Numbered from the stretch's first letter, positions 52,755-62,297 are shown. The stretch: DNA of 64,000 bases from UBA2882 sp051877575 (GCA_051877575.1 JBJEJA010000052.1:10096-74095); one strand, 5' to 3'. A program made the numbers and translations. The notes: generated by a model not told the origin, from the sequence alone.

Positions 52755-53675
52755 ATGAATAACAAAATCGAAGTAATTGGTATTGACCACGGCTGGAGTA
52801 ATATTAAAACCTCTTCACAGGTATTCGTTACCGGCGTGAAGGAAATTACAACTGAACCTGCATTATATGATGGCGTTCTTGAGTATAAAGGAAGATATTA
52901 CAAGGTCGGAGGCAACAGACAGGAAGTAAAAAGCACAAAGACAGAGGATGATACATTTTATCTTTTGACTCTGGCAGCGGTTGCGAAGGAATTAAGACGA
53001 AGGGGCTTATGTGAAGCAAAGGTGCTCTTGGCGGTAGGATTGCCACTGACACGATTTGGCAGTGAGAAGTCAGACTTTATTAAGTATCTTACAGCGGAAA
53101 GGGATATCGAGTTTCTGTTTGAGAATATCAGGTATCATGTGGTAATTGAAAATGTTGCAGTATTTCCACAATGCTATGCGGCAGTTGCGGATAAGCTTCA
53201 GACTTTCAATAAGAAAACCTTGATAGTTGATATCGGGTCATGGACGATTGATATTATGCCGGTTGTAGATAAGGTTCCGGACGAATCAAAATGCGTAACC
53301 ATTCCGAAGGGTCTGATAACCTGTATGAGAACCATTAATGAGCAGTGTGTAAGACAGTTGAATGGTGAACTGGATGAGTCTTTTATTCAGGATATTATGA
53401 GGTTTGGCAGATGTGAGATTGACAGAAAGTATTACGACATTGCGAAAGCAGAAATCGAAGCCTTTTGTGAGAAGGTGTATAACTCAATCAGAGAGTATGG
53501 ATACAACTTATCTACAACACCCATTGTATTTGTAGGAGGCGGGGCATCAGTAATGAAGTTGTTTGGAGGACTTTCGCAGAGCAATATTACTTATATTCTG
53601 GATGTTAAGGCAAATGCCAAGGGCTATGAACAGTTAGCTATGATGGCAATTAGAAAGATGAAGAAGCTGGCATAG
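52755..53675 (+). CDS. ParM/StbA-like actin-type ATPase
   Basis: 306 residues with actin-fold motifs: phosphate 1 IGIDHGWSNIKT, phosphate 2 LIVDIGSWTIDI, and the adenosine motif PIVFVGGGASVM. ParM homologues polymerise to segregate plasmids; on integrated elements they are thought to stabilise an excised circular form. AAGGAGGA ribosome-binding site eight bases upstream. It is followed by a likely DNA-binding partner at 53688. Confidence 0.85.
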   Translation: MNNKIEVIGIDHGWSNIKTSSQVFVTGVKEITTEPALYDGVLEYKGRYYKVGGNRQEVKSTKTEDDTFYLLTLAAVAKELRRRGLCEAKVLLAVGLPLTRFGSEKSDFIKYLTAERDIEFLFENIRYHVVIENVAVFPQCYAAVADKLQTFNKKTLIVDIGSWTIDIMPVVDKVPDESKCVTIPKGLITCMRTINEQCVRQLNGELDESFIQDIMRFGRCEIDRKYYDIAKAEIEAFCEKVYNSIREYGYNLSTTPIVFVGGGASVMKLFGGLSQSNITYILDVKANAKGYEQLAMMAIRKMKKLA

Positions 53676-53687
53676 GAGGTGTGGCAG

Positions 53688-54125
53688 ATGGCATTAGACC
53701 ATATTATTAAGCAATCATGCAGGTTCAATATTAAGAATCCCCAGCATCGCAAGGTTAATGATGTTTTGGTGAACTTAGACCCGGAGATATGTAAGTCAAA
53801 GAGCCAGTTTCTGATAAATGCGGCAGAATATTATATCGACCATTTTGGAAAAGAAGCATTTACAGAAGCAAGAAGAGATGACAGTCCTTATGTTACAAAG
53901 AAAGAACTGAAAGATATCGAGGAGAGAACTGTGGAAGCAGCAGTCACGGAAGCAAGAAACGAAGTGATTCGATTACTTGGAGGCGTGATTGCAGGATGTA
54001 GTAACCTTTCAGCTTTACCGCAGAGGGCAGTTACCGAAGAGGTTAAGCAGGAAGAGGAACCGCAGGATGATGATACGATTTCAGATTATGCATTAAGCTA
54101 TTTGATGGATGGAATGGAGGAATAG
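53688..54125 (+). CDS. Small partner of the ParM-like protein (ParR-like, 145 aa)
   Basis: ATG 53688 is set by AGGAGG eight bases upstream; an in-frame GTG at 53679 lies inside that site. The N-terminal ~50 residues look like a ribbon-helix-helix (ALDHIIKQSCRFNIKN, then KSKSQFLINAAEYYID). The rest is helical with an acidic tail (EEEPQDDDT). Position directly after parM and this fold suggest a ParR-type centromere-binding adaptor, but sequence alone does not prove it. Confidence 0.7.
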   Translation: MALDHIIKQSCRFNIKNPQHRKVNDVLVNLDPEICKSKSQFLINAAEYYIDHFGKEAFTEARRDDSPYVTKKELKDIEERTVEAAVTEARNEVIRLLGGVIAGCSNLSALPQRAVTEEVKQEEEPQDDDTISDYALSYLMDGMEE

Positions 54126-54127
54126 GT

Positions 54128-54304
54128 ATGGCAGGAAGATTTTTAGCCGGATTAGGCAATGTATTAGCAGCAATATTGAAAGCAATCGCATGGCTGATAT
54201 TAAATGCGTTGCAGTTGGTCCTAAATGTGGCAAAGGTCTTCCTCTTGCTGTTAGGACTTGTAGGCAGACTGTTTCTTGCATTTGTGAGAGCAGGAACACC
54301 ATAG
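54128..54304 (+). CDS. Small hydrophobic membrane protein (58 aa)
   Basis: ATG 54128, two bases after the previous stop. The sequence begins MAGRFLAGLGNVLAAI and is almost wholly hydrophobic with regularly spaced basic residues, giving two possible membrane helices (about 10-32 and 35-54). It resembles the short hydrophobic proteins common on clostridial conjugative elements. No known domain. Confidence 0.65.
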   Translation: MAGRFLAGLGNVLAAILKAIAWLILNALQLVLNVAKVFLLLLGLVGRLFLAFVRAGTP

Positions 54305-54319
54305 GAAGGAGGCGGTAAC

Positions 54320-54397
54320 ATGAAGACTTTTGCAAATTACCGAAAGAACCGGAGATTGGTACAATATTTCTTCAGAATGAAGAAGTTATGTGTATAA
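54320..54397 (+). CDS. Very small basic ORF (25 aa)
   Basis: GGAGGCGG seven bases before the ATG, then 25 codons starting MKTFANYRKNRRLVQYFFRM. Rich in Arg, Lys and aromatics. Good ribosome-binding site, but length prevents any family claim. It may be a real peptide or a leader ORF. Confidence 0.4.
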   Translation: MKTFANYRKNRRLVQYFFRMKKLCV

Positions 54398-54537
54398 TGG
54401 AAGGAGAGTAGTATGCATCGAGTACGGGACAGACCCAAGATATGTGTCCCGTGTAAATAGAAATGTTCACACAGTAAGAGTGGACAGGCACGGAACACAT
54501 TAGCCTATCCCTCTTACGGAAAGGGATGGGTGATATT

Positions 54538-55308
54538 ATGAAGAGATTATTTATTATTCTTTTATCCGTAACGGTTTTGGCATTAGCTGGCTGTAATTCC
54601 ACAGTTAAGGAAATGACGGAAGCAGATATCAGCTATGAAGAAACAAAAGAGACAGAGGAAAGCAAGGAGCCGGTTATTGCAGAAGGAAGTACGGTGGAAA
54701 GCTCTTCTGAAAACGAAACAGAGTTCCAAAGCAATAAGGATGAAGCTGAAAGCAGTGAAGCTCCTGTAAAGGATGATACCGAAAATCAGCCTGTTTCTGA
54801 AAACAGAGAGAATCAGACAGAACAAAGAGAAGAAACACCTGCATCCACGGAGCAAAGGGAGGAAACGCAGCCACCGGTTCAGACACCGGAGCCAACTCCT
54901 ACTCCTGAACCGACACCAGAGCCAACCCCGGAGCCGGAACATACACCGGCAGGATACAATCCGGGTACTGTGGTATCACTTGCCATTGCAAAGTGTCAGG
55001 CAGGAGGTATGATTACTACGCAGGATAACCTTGCAAATGCCTTGGCAGAGGGCAGAATTACGCAGGAAGAGTATAACGAGTATTATCCCTATGATGGTTT
55101 GGAGAGCAGCTACTACAGTGTGTTTGTGGAAACTGACTTAAATATAGCCAGTACGACTTCCGGACAGCCATTAAGAAGTGAAGACGCTATTGCAACTTAC
55201 ATAGCGGATATGCTTCTTTTAGAAAGTAACCCGGTGTTCAATGTGGTATATGCGGGTGTGTACTCCAGAAATGGAACTGACTTCTATGAGTTCCGATGTC
55301 TCAGATAA
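54538..55308 (+). CDS. Predicted lipoprotein with proline-rich stalk (256 aa)
   Basis: ATG 54538 is preferred over in-frame 54526 because it gives a clean lipoprotein signal: MKRLFIILLSVTVLALAGC, with Cys 19 as the lipid-modified residue. Residues ~25-110 are Glu/Ser/Thr-rich. A Pro-Glu-Thr spacer follows (PEPTPTPEPTPEPTPEP, about 118-140). The folded C-terminal ~110 residues match nothing I recognise. It is exported and membrane-anchored next to the large adhesin gene; a shared surface role is inference. A terminator follows. Confidence 0.75.
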   Translation: MKRLFIILLSVTVLALAGCNSTVKEMTEADISYEETKETEESKEPVIAEGSTVESSSENETEFQSNKDEAESSEAPVKDDTENQPVSENRENQTEQREETPASTEQREETQPPVQTPEPTPTPEPTPEPTPEPEHTPAGYNPGTVVSLAIAKCQAGGMITTQDNLANALAEGRITQEEYNEYYPYDGLESSYYSVFVETDLNIASTTSGQPLRSEDAIATYIADMLLLESNPVFNVVYAGVYSRNGTDFYEFRCLR

Positions 55309-55330
55309 CAAATTAACAATAACAAAAATT

Positions 55331-55359
55331 GCAGGCCATGAAAGTGACCTGCTTTTTTT
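55331..55359 (+). terminator. Terminator between the lipoprotein and adhesin genes
   Basis: GCAGG (55331-55335) pairs with CCTGC (55348-55352), with part of the loop also pairing (CCAT/GTGA region), and seven T follow. Confidence 0.75.
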
Positions 55360-55386
55360 GTGCCCATTTTTAAGGAGGAATGAAAA

Positions 55387-58300
55387 GTGAAACAAAAGCT
55401 TAGAAGATTTATGGCAGGTTTTCTTGCTGTTCTTACGATGTTCACCACATTGTTCTCTAACGGAACAACTGCATTTGCAGCAAGTCCGAGTGCGAATATT
55501 GCCTTCTGGAATGCTTCTGTAAAGAATACCGGGGAGGTAAGTGAGTTAAAGGCAGGCTACAATCATGGTAAGATTTTGTATTCTATGATTGATGGCAATG
55601 CAGCCTATTGTATGAATTTTGGACTGGCGGCTGATGGTGGTCAGCTTATGAACAGCTATGATAATCCGAGCACGAGTTTATCAGCAGCACAGGAAAAACA
55701 GCTTGCATACTGTCTGTACTTTGGATATGGATGTAACTCAGCTACAGCACCAAGTAATGATCAGTGCGACCAGTATATTGCAACACAGGCAATGGTATGG
55801 GCGATTGTGGCAAACCTTTTTGGAACAGGTTCCGATGATTCGGCAGCAAGCAAGCTGTGTGCGTCTGCACCAAATCCGACAAGTTCTTACAGCTATTATA
55901 CAACGCTTAAGAACAATATCAGTGCATCGTATTATGCTACAAGACCGAGTTTTGCAAGCGCAACAAAGAGTGGTGCAACAACTTATGAGTTGAAGTGGAA
56001 CGAAGGCAATCAGAGATTTGAGACAACTTTAACCGATTCCAATGGCGTATTGTCAAATTTCGATATTTCCCTCAGTGGATATTCTGTAGAGAAGAGTGGT
56101 AACAGCGTAACGATTCACACAACATCTGTGAATACTACAGCTACCACGGCAACCATGAACTCAACAGCAGGAGTTGTGGAAACAACATCAAGCTGCGTGT
56201 TCTGGCTTACCGGAAAGTCAGGCTATCAGGAGTTTATTTCTGAGAAGCCTTCAGCAGATCCGGTGTCAGCGTATTTCAAGGTTAAGACTGAGAATATCGG
56301 TTATGGAAAGATTACCAAGCAGGACGAGGAGAGTGGTGTGAAGCTTTCCGGTGCAAAGTATGGTATCTATACTGACAGTGCCTGCACCAATAAGGTGGAC
56401 ACTATTACTACCGGAAGTGATGGTACAGCTACTTCCAAGGCACTTGTGGCAGGCACTTATTATGTGAAGGAGATTCAGGCTCCGAAGGGTTATGTGCTTA
56501 GTGGAAAGGTACACACACTTACTGTTAAGGCAGGTCAGACAACTTCCTTTACTGCAACTGATAAGGAGCAGCTTGGAGCACTGACTATTTACAAGGAAGG
56601 TGAGGTACTTACCGGATGGAATGGAAGTAACTTTACTTATGAAGTAAAGAAATTGCCGGGAGCAACATTTAAGGTGACTGCCGGTGCTGATATCTATAAG
56701 GCAGATGGTACAAAGGTTTACAGTAAGGGAGATTTGATTGCAGAAAACCTTGTAACAGGTTCTGACGGTCTGGTTGTTCTTACAGACCTTCATCTTGGCT
56801 CTTATGTGGTAACGGAAACTAAGAGCATTGATGGATATACCATCAACACTACTCCCGTGCCAGTGAATATTGAGTACAAGGACCAGAATGTGGAAGTACA
56901 GTATGAATCAGCAACCATTCAGAATACAAGACAGAAGGCAGAGGTTTCTGTAGTAAAGAAAGACTCTGATACTGCAAATCCGTTAGATGGCGGTAAATTC
57001 ACTTTATACGCCGGTAATGATATTAAAAACTATGCAGGTCAGGTTATCGTTACCAAAGGTACTGCATTGCAGACAGTCACTACAGGTGAGGATGGTAAGG
57101 CAGCATACTCTTTGGATTTGCCGATTGCAAACAGCTACTATATTTCTGAGTCACAGGCTCCTTATGGATATGTGAGAAACAGCAGCGATGTTTACAGCTT
57201 CAACTTCAATTACCTGTCAGAGACTACAGCCAAGGCTACTTTCAGCCATGAGTTTGTAAATGACAGAACCACTGCAAAGATTCATATCTTCAAGGTGGAT
57301 AAGGAAACAGGTCTTCCCGTACCACAGGGAGATGCTACCTTAGAAGGAGCAGTTTACGGTTTGTATGCCCGTGATGATATTATGCATCCGGACGGAGCAA
57401 CCGGAGTCGTATTTAAGGCGAACGATTTGGTAGCTACCATGACAACTGATGCCAATGGCAATGCGGAGGTGAATAACCTTTATCTTGGAAATTACTATGT
57501 AAAGGAAATTACTCCACCTGAAGGCTATCTTTTGGATGAGGAAGAGCATGATGTAGTCTGCGATTATGAAGGAGATCTTGTTGCGGAGGTATCAAGAAGC
57601 ACAACTTCCAAAGAGCAGGTTATGAAGCAGCCATTCCAGTTGATTAAGGTATCTGATAATGGAGATGATACAGAAGCTCCATTGCTTGAAAAAGCAGGCT
57701 TTACAGCTTACCTTAAGTCATCTTTATCCGTAAAAGAAGATGGCGGTTATGATTTTGACAGTGCAACTCCTGTTGTAATTGGTGCAAATGGAGAGACACA
57801 GCTTTTCACAGATGAAAAGGGACATCTGGTAACCATTCCTATCCCTTATGGAACTTATGTGGTAATTGAGACAGTAACTCCTCATAACATGGAGACAATC
57901 AAGCCATTTGAGGTTCATGTTACGGAGAATCATCCGACAGAACCGCAGGTCTGGAGAGTGTTTGTGGACAGAGAGTTTACAGCAAAGCTTCGTGTGATTA
58001 AGAAGGATGCAGATACCAAAATGACGGTTCTTATTCCTAACACAGAGTTTAAGATTTTCAATATGGATACCAATAAGTATGTGGAGATGATTACCACTTA
58101 CCCGTCAAAGAAAGTCCATACTTCATTCTTTACTGATGCAGATGGTGATTTGATTTTGCCGGATGTATTACCTCTTGGTAATTACCGTATTGAAGAAGTG
58201 GCAGCTCCTTTTGGATATGTACTCAATGAAAACTATGTGGAAGTAAAAGTGGATACTGATACTTTCTACGAAGTGGACCCTGACACTTACGAAGCAATCA

Positions 58301-60765
58301 TTACTATAGAGTATGAAGATGCTCCTGCTGTTGGTGAGCTTGTAATTGAGAAGAAGGGTGAGGTACTGGATGCATATAAGGGCGGTTTATTTGCAGATTC
58401 CGAAGATAAGGAATTTGTCTACAGAGAAGGTTCCCTTGCCAGTGCTAAGTTTGAAATCTATGCAGCTGAGGATATTTACACAGCAGACATGCAGACAGAT
58501 GAGAACGGAAACCGAAACAAGTATTATGCAGAAGGTGATCTGGTTGCAACTGTTGTAACCGGGGAGGACGGAAAAGCAAAAGTTTCAGACCTTCCTCTTG
58601 GAAAGTACAGAGTGGTAGAAGTGGAAGCTCCTTACGGTTATGTACTGAACAAAGAAGAGCAGTTTGTAACTTTCGTATATGTGGATGATAAGACACCTGT
58701 TATCAAGGAAAGTCTGACATTTGCAAATGACAGACAGAAGGTTGATTTATCCGTAGCAAAACTGGATGGAGAGACCGGTTTGCCGGTTTCCGGTGCTGAG
58801 TTTGGCTTATATGCAGCGGAGGATATTGTAAATGTGGATGGAAAGGTAATCGTAGAGAAAGATACTTTACTTGAGGTAGCAGTATCTGATGCAAACGGCG
58901 ATATCCAGTTCATAAAGGATTATCCTCTGGGTCATTACTATGCGAAGGAAATCAAGGCACCTGCCGGCTATGTATCATGCGATGATGTGATCGAATTTGA
59001 TGCAGAGTATCAGGGACAGGAAGTGAAGTATGCAACAATTATAGCAAACTTCCACAATATGCCTACAACTTTTGAGTTTACGAAGGAAGATATTACAAGT
59101 GGTGCAGAGCTTTCCGGTGCAACACTGACTGTTCTTGATAAGGACGGGAATGTGGTTGATACCTGGACATCCAAGGCAGGGGAAGCACATGTGATTAAGA
59201 AGCTTGTAGTAGGTGAATCTTATGTGCTTCGTGAGGAATTTGCTCCTTACGGATACCTAAAGGCATCGGATGTAACCTTTACTGTAGAGGATACGGAGGA
59301 AATCCAGAGCGTTGTTATGAAGGATGAGGTCCCTACCGGGTCAATCATCATCAACAAGGATGGAGAGTTCCTGACAGACATTAACCTTGTAAAAGGTAAG
59401 TGGTATGACTTTGTATTCGATTACTTCAAGAAATCTCTTGCAGGCGTTACCTTTGAGGTTTATGCAAGAGAGGACATTGTAAGTCCGGATGGTCTTGACA
59501 CTGTATATTATGAGGCTGATGAGCTTGTGGCAACCATTGTTACAAATGACAAAGGAATTGCCATGATTAGTGATTTGCCGCTTGGCAAGTACTACCTTGT
59601 TGAGACTGCAACTATCGAGGGATTTGTGCTTGACAGTACACCAATCGAAGCAAATCTTTCCTATATCGACCAGAATACCGAAGTGGTATATGCAGGTATG
59701 GATGTAACCAATGAGAGACAGAAGGTGCAGATTACTGTTATCAAGAAGGATGCTGAGACGAAGAAGGCTCTTGAGGGAGCAGTATTCGGCTTATATGCAA
59801 AGGAAGACATTTTCGATGCTGATGGCAGACTGATTGTAGCAGCTGATACTTTCATTGAGAAAGCAGTAACTGGAGCTGACGGAACGGTAACCTTCATTTC
59901 AGACCTTCCTCTCGGACAGTATTATGTGAAGGAAATGGAAGCTCCTGCCGGATATGTGAAGTCTGATGAATGCTTTGATGTGGATGCTTCTTATCAGGGT
60001 GATGATGTGGAAGTAATTGAATTTGAGGCAGAATTTGAAAACTATCCTACCAAGCTTGAAATTTCCAAGACTGATATTACCGGAGAGCATGAGCTTAAGG
60101 GAGCAAAGCTTTCCATTATTGATGCTAATGGAAATGTGGTTTACAGCTGGGAGTCCGATGGAACAGTTCATGTCATCGACAGAATTCCTGTTGGCAAGTA
60201 TATCTTAAGGGAAGAGATTGCCCCTTATGGATACAGAATTGCAAATGATGTGGAGTTTGAGGTGACTGAGACAAAGGAAATTCAGAAGGTATCCATGAAG
60301 GATGAGCTTGTGAACGGAAAGATTATCATTGATAAGACTGACGAATATACCAAGAAGGGTATTGCCGGAGTAGAGTTTGAAATCCGTGACAAAGATGGTA
60401 ATGTGATTGAAAAACTTGTGACTGACAAGAACGGTCATGCGGAATCCGGAGAACTTCCGATTGGTGTATTCAAGGATGGCGAGTTCGTGGAGGATATCAA
60501 GTATTATGTGGTCGAGACTAAGGCTGCAGAAGGGTATATCCTTGATGAGACCGTGCACGAAGTGGTATTACAGTATGACGATGCAGCCCCTGAGGTTGTG
60601 ACATATACACTGAATATTACCAACAAGCCTACGGAACCAAAGCTTCCACAGACCGGGGATAACTTCAATCCTTGGCTTTTTGCCGGACTTGGTCTGGCTG
60701 CAATGTTAGCAGGAGCAGGTGCTTTCTTCTGGAGAAAGAAGGAAGAGGATGAAGTAACTGAATAA
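55387..60765 (+). CDS. LPXTG-anchored adhesin with thioester domain and 13 Cna-B/SpaA-like repeats
   Basis: 1792 residues, GTG start (AGGAGG eight bases upstream). A signal peptide (about 1-32) is followed by a thioester domain (about 35-300) with the paired motifs AAYCMNFG (Cys 75) and ATQAMVW (Gln 134). These residues form the internal Cys-Gln thioester that binds host surfaces covalently. Then come about 13 prealbumin-like Cna-B/SpaA modules, each with a K...D start, YYVKE-type Glu and a PxGY turn; many carry isopeptide-bond residues. The end is LPQTG (1753-1757), a membrane helix and KKEE. Modules 7-9 and 10-12 are a duplicated block. Sortase is not in the window. Confidence 0.92.
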   Translation: MKQKLRRFMAGFLAVLTMFTTLFSNGTTAFAASPSANIAFWNASVKNTGEVSELKAGYNHGKILYSMIDGNAAYCMNFGLAADGGQLMNSYDNPSTSLSAAQEKQLAYCLYFGYGCNSATAPSNDQCDQYIATQAMVWAIVANLFGTGSDDSAASKLCASAPNPTSSYSYYTTLKNNISASYYATRPSFASATKSGATTYELKWNEGNQRFETTLTDSNGVLSNFDISLSGYSVEKSGNSVTIHTTSVNTTATTATMNSTAGVVETTSSCVFWLTGKSGYQEFISEKPSADPVSAYFKVKTENIGYGKITKQDEESGVKLSGAKYGIYTDSACTNKVDTITTGSDGTATSKALVAGTYYVKEIQAPKGYVLSGKVHTLTVKAGQTTSFTATDKEQLGALTIYKEGEVLTGWNGSNFTYEVKKLPGATFKVTAGADIYKADGTKVYSKGDLIAENLVTGSDGLVVLTDLHLGSYVVTETKSIDGYTINTTPVPVNIEYKDQNVEVQYESATIQNTRQKAEVSVVKKDSDTANPLDGGKFTLYAGNDIKNYAGQVIVTKGTALQTVTTGEDGKAAYSLDLPIANSYYISESQAPYGYVRNSSDVYSFNFNYLSETTAKATFSHEFVNDRTTAKIHIFKVDKETGLPVPQGDATLEGAVYGLYARDDIMHPDGATGVVFKANDLVATMTTDANGNAEVNNLYLGNYYVKEITPPEGYLLDEEEHDVVCDYEGDLVAEVSRSTTSKEQVMKQPFQLIKVSDNGDDTEAPLLEKAGFTAYLKSSLSVKEDGGYDFDSATPVVIGANGETQLFTDEKGHLVTIPIPYGTYVVIETVTPHNMETIKPFEVHVTENHPTEPQVWRVFVDREFTAKLRVIKKDADTKMTVLIPNTEFKIFNMDTNKYVEMITTYPSKKVHTSFFTDADGDLILPDVLPLGNYRIEEVAAPFGYVLNENYVEVKVDTDTFYEVDPDTYEAIITIEYEDAPAVGELVIEKKGEVLDAYKGGLFADSEDKEFVYREGSLASAKFEIYAAEDIYTADMQTDENGNRNKYYAEGDLVATVVTGEDGKAKVSDLPLGKYRVVEVEAPYGYVLNKEEQFVTFVYVDDKTPVIKESLTFANDRQKVDLSVAKLDGETGLPVSGAEFGLYAAEDIVNVDGKVIVEKDTLLEVAVSDANGDIQFIKDYPLGHYYAKEIKAPAGYVSCDDVIEFDAEYQGQEVKYATIIANFHNMPTTFEFTKEDITSGAELSGATLTVLDKDGNVVDTWTSKAGEAHVIKKLVVGESYVLREEFAPYGYLKASDVTFTVEDTEEIQSVVMKDEVPTGSIIINKDGEFLTDINLVKGKWYDFVFDYFKKSLAGVTFEVYAREDIVSPDGLDTVYYEADELVATIVTNDKGIAMISDLPLGKYYLVETATIEGFVLDSTPIEANLSYIDQNTEVVYAGMDVTNERQKVQITVIKKDAETKKALEGAVFGLYAKEDIFDADGRLIVAADTFIEKAVTGADGTVTFISDLPLGQYYVKEMEAPAGYVKSDECFDVDASYQGDDVEVIEFEAEFENYPTKLEISKTDITGEHELKGAKLSIIDANGNVVYSWESDGTVHVIDRIPVGKYILREEIAPYGYRIANDVEFEVTETKEIQKVSMKDELVNGKIIIDKTDEYTKKGIAGVEFEIRDKDGNVIEKLVTDKNGHAESGELPIGVFKDGEFVEDIKYYVVETKAAEGYILDETVHEVVLQYDDAAPEVVTYTLNITNKPTEPKLPQTGDNFNPWLFAGLGLAAMLAGAGAFFWRKKEEDEVTE

Positions 60766-60774
60766 TGTATTTTC

Positions 60775-60815
60775 AAAGAGGTGTAGGCCGTAATAGCTTA
60801 CACCTCTTTGTTTTG
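60775..60815 (+). terminator. Terminator after the adhesin gene
   Basis: Perfect 11-base stem AAAGAGGTGTA (60775-60785) with TACACCTCTTT (60799-60809), followed by GTTTT. Confidence 0.88.
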
Positions 60816-60826
60816 GAGGAACAGCT

Positions 60827-61069
60827 TTGATTGGAGAAAAGATAAAGGAATACCGGGACAGGCGAGGTTATTCAAGGGCGGAATTAGGAAGACTATGCGG
60901 ATTTGGAAGTAATAGCGAAGCCATTATTTCAGGATTTGAGCGTGACGAAGGATTTCCGGATCTTGATAAGCTGGAAAGAATTGCAGAGGTGTTGTGTGTA
61001 CCATTGGAGGTATTGTGTTCTGTACCTTGCAGGGAGTGTCCTTTTATTGAAGGTAAACAGTCCCAATAA
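60827..61069 (+). CDS. XRE-family helix-turn-helix regulator (80 aa)
   Basis: TTG start with GGAGG seven bases upstream. The HTH occupies most of the protein: IGEKIKEYRDRRGYSRAELG, then FERDEGFPDLDKLERIAEVL. The C-terminus has Cys-rich CSVPCRECP, which could bind metal or be redox-sensitive. Such small regulators control element genes; target unknown. Confidence 0.82.
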   Translation: MIGEKIKEYRDRRGYSRAELGRLCGFGSNSEAIISGFERDEGFPDLDKLERIAEVLCVPLEVLCSVPCRECPFIEGKQSQ

Positions 61070-61107
61070 GCAATTATCCATTTGGATGATGGTCACGGTT
61101 ATGAAAC

Positions 61108-61162
61108 TGACAATTTAGATTAAGGAGGACATTTTATATGATGAATTACGAGATTTTTAAGG
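61108..61162 (+). repeat. 55-bp copy before the assembly gap
   Basis: Identical to 61263-61317. It includes the ribosome-binding site and the first codons (from 61138) of the DUF5688 gene. Best explained as the end of one contig overlapping the start of the next. Confidence 0.9.
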
Positions 61163-61262
61163 NNNNNNNNNNNNNNNNNNNNNNNNNNNNNNNNNNNNNN
61201 NNNNNNNNNNNNNNNNNNNNNNNNNNNNNNNNNNNNNNNNNNNNNNNNNNNNNNNNNNNNNN
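61163..61262. other. Assembly gap, 100 N
   Basis: Exactly 100 unknown bases, a conventional placeholder length. Flanked by identical 55-bp sequences, so the true sequence probably joins there without extra DNA. Confidence 0.97.
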
Positions 61263-61317
61263 TGACAATTTAGATTAAGGAGGACATTTTATATGATGAA
61301 TTACGAGATTTTTAAGG
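61263..61317 (+). repeat. 55-bp copy after the assembly gap
   Basis: Identical to 61108-61162. It carries the ribosome-binding site (TTAAGGAGGA) and start of the DUF5688 gene that continues intact to 62288. Confidence 0.9.
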
Positions 61318-62288
61318 AAGTCGTGGCTGAGAAGTTTATGGATTATATGCCGGAACAGTATCAGGGAATGAGACTTCGTGTTGAACCTGTCAATAAGGTA
61401 AACAAGGTTCTGGATGGTATCACATTAGTGGGAAGCGGAGCAGGAAGAAGCGTCTCTCCCACACTGTATATCAATCACATGTATGAACACTATCTTGAGA
61501 CAGAGAATCTTCAGGAGGTGTTACAGAGTGCTGCCAGAAGAATGGATATGGCATTCAAGGAAATGCCCGAGGTAGGGGATGTGAATCTTGAAGGTGCAAA
61601 GGATAACATTGTCTTTCAGGTTATTAACACATTGCAGAATGAAGATATGCTCAGGGATATGCCGCACAGAGAGTTTCAGGATTTGTCCATTATCTACCGC
61701 TGGGTAGTAAAGGTGGATGAAAACGGAATCCAGAGTTCGGCGATTCGCAATAATCTTGCGGAGCAGCTTGGAATGAATGAAGAGCAGTTGTTTAAGTGTG
61801 CTGTGGAAAACACAAGGCGTATTTTCCCGCCGACCGTCAAATCCATGAACGATGTTATTCGTGAAATGTTTGTCAGTGACGGTATGCCTGCTGAGGTTGC
61901 AGACATGATGATTGGTGAGATGCCGGAAGATAAGATGATGTGGGTAATCAGTAACGACAGGGGCATTAATGGAGCAGGTTCCATGCTTTATGAAGATAAT
62001 CTCCATAAGCTGGCTATGAAGCTTGAAACAGACCTCTATATTCTGCCTTCATCCGTGCATGAGTGCATCGCAGTATCTACAAATGTTGGAGACCCTTATG
62101 AGCTTGCAGAAATGGTAAGCGAAATCAACATGGGACAGGTTGCCTTGGAAGACAGATTATCCAATCAGGTATATCACTATGATAAGGATGCAAGAAGACT
62201 TACCCTTGCAACGGATACTCCGAATAAGAGACTGGATGGCATGGTTGCAGAAGCGCAGCTTATCTATGACAACGGAAAGTCCAGATAG
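61293..62288 (+). CDS. DUF5688 family protein
   Basis: 331 residues. The start is MMNYEIFKEVVAEKF and the body has GAGRSVSPTLYINHMYEHY, VGDVNLEGAKDN and LPSSVHECIAVSTNVG, as in DUF5688 proteins of clostridial conjugative elements. No catalytic motif or membrane segment is seen; function is unknown. The leader TTAGATTAAGGAGGA is the same as before the parM-like gene. Sequence upstream of the gene is broken by the assembly gap. Confidence 0.82.
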   Translation: MMNYEIFKEVVAEKFMDYMPEQYQGMRLRVEPVNKVNKVLDGITLVGSGAGRSVSPTLYINHMYEHYLETENLQEVLQSAARRMDMAFKEMPEVGDVNLEGAKDNIVFQVINTLQNEDMLRDMPHREFQDLSIIYRWVVKVDENGIQSSAIRNNLAEQLGMNEEQLFKCAVENTRRIFPPTVKSMNDVIREMFVSDGMPAEVADMMIGEMPEDKMMWVISNDRGINGAGSMLYEDNLHKLAMKLETDLYILPSSVHECIAVSTNVGDPYELAEMVSEINMGQVALEDRLSNQVYHYDKDARRLTLATDTPNKRLDGMVAEAQLIYDNGKSR

Positions 62289-62297
62289 GAGGAGACT

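Noticed and set aside
61108..61317. Biological direct repeat (attachment site) around the gap
   Set aside because: The repeats end exactly at the N run and include a gene start; an assembly overlap is the simpler cause.
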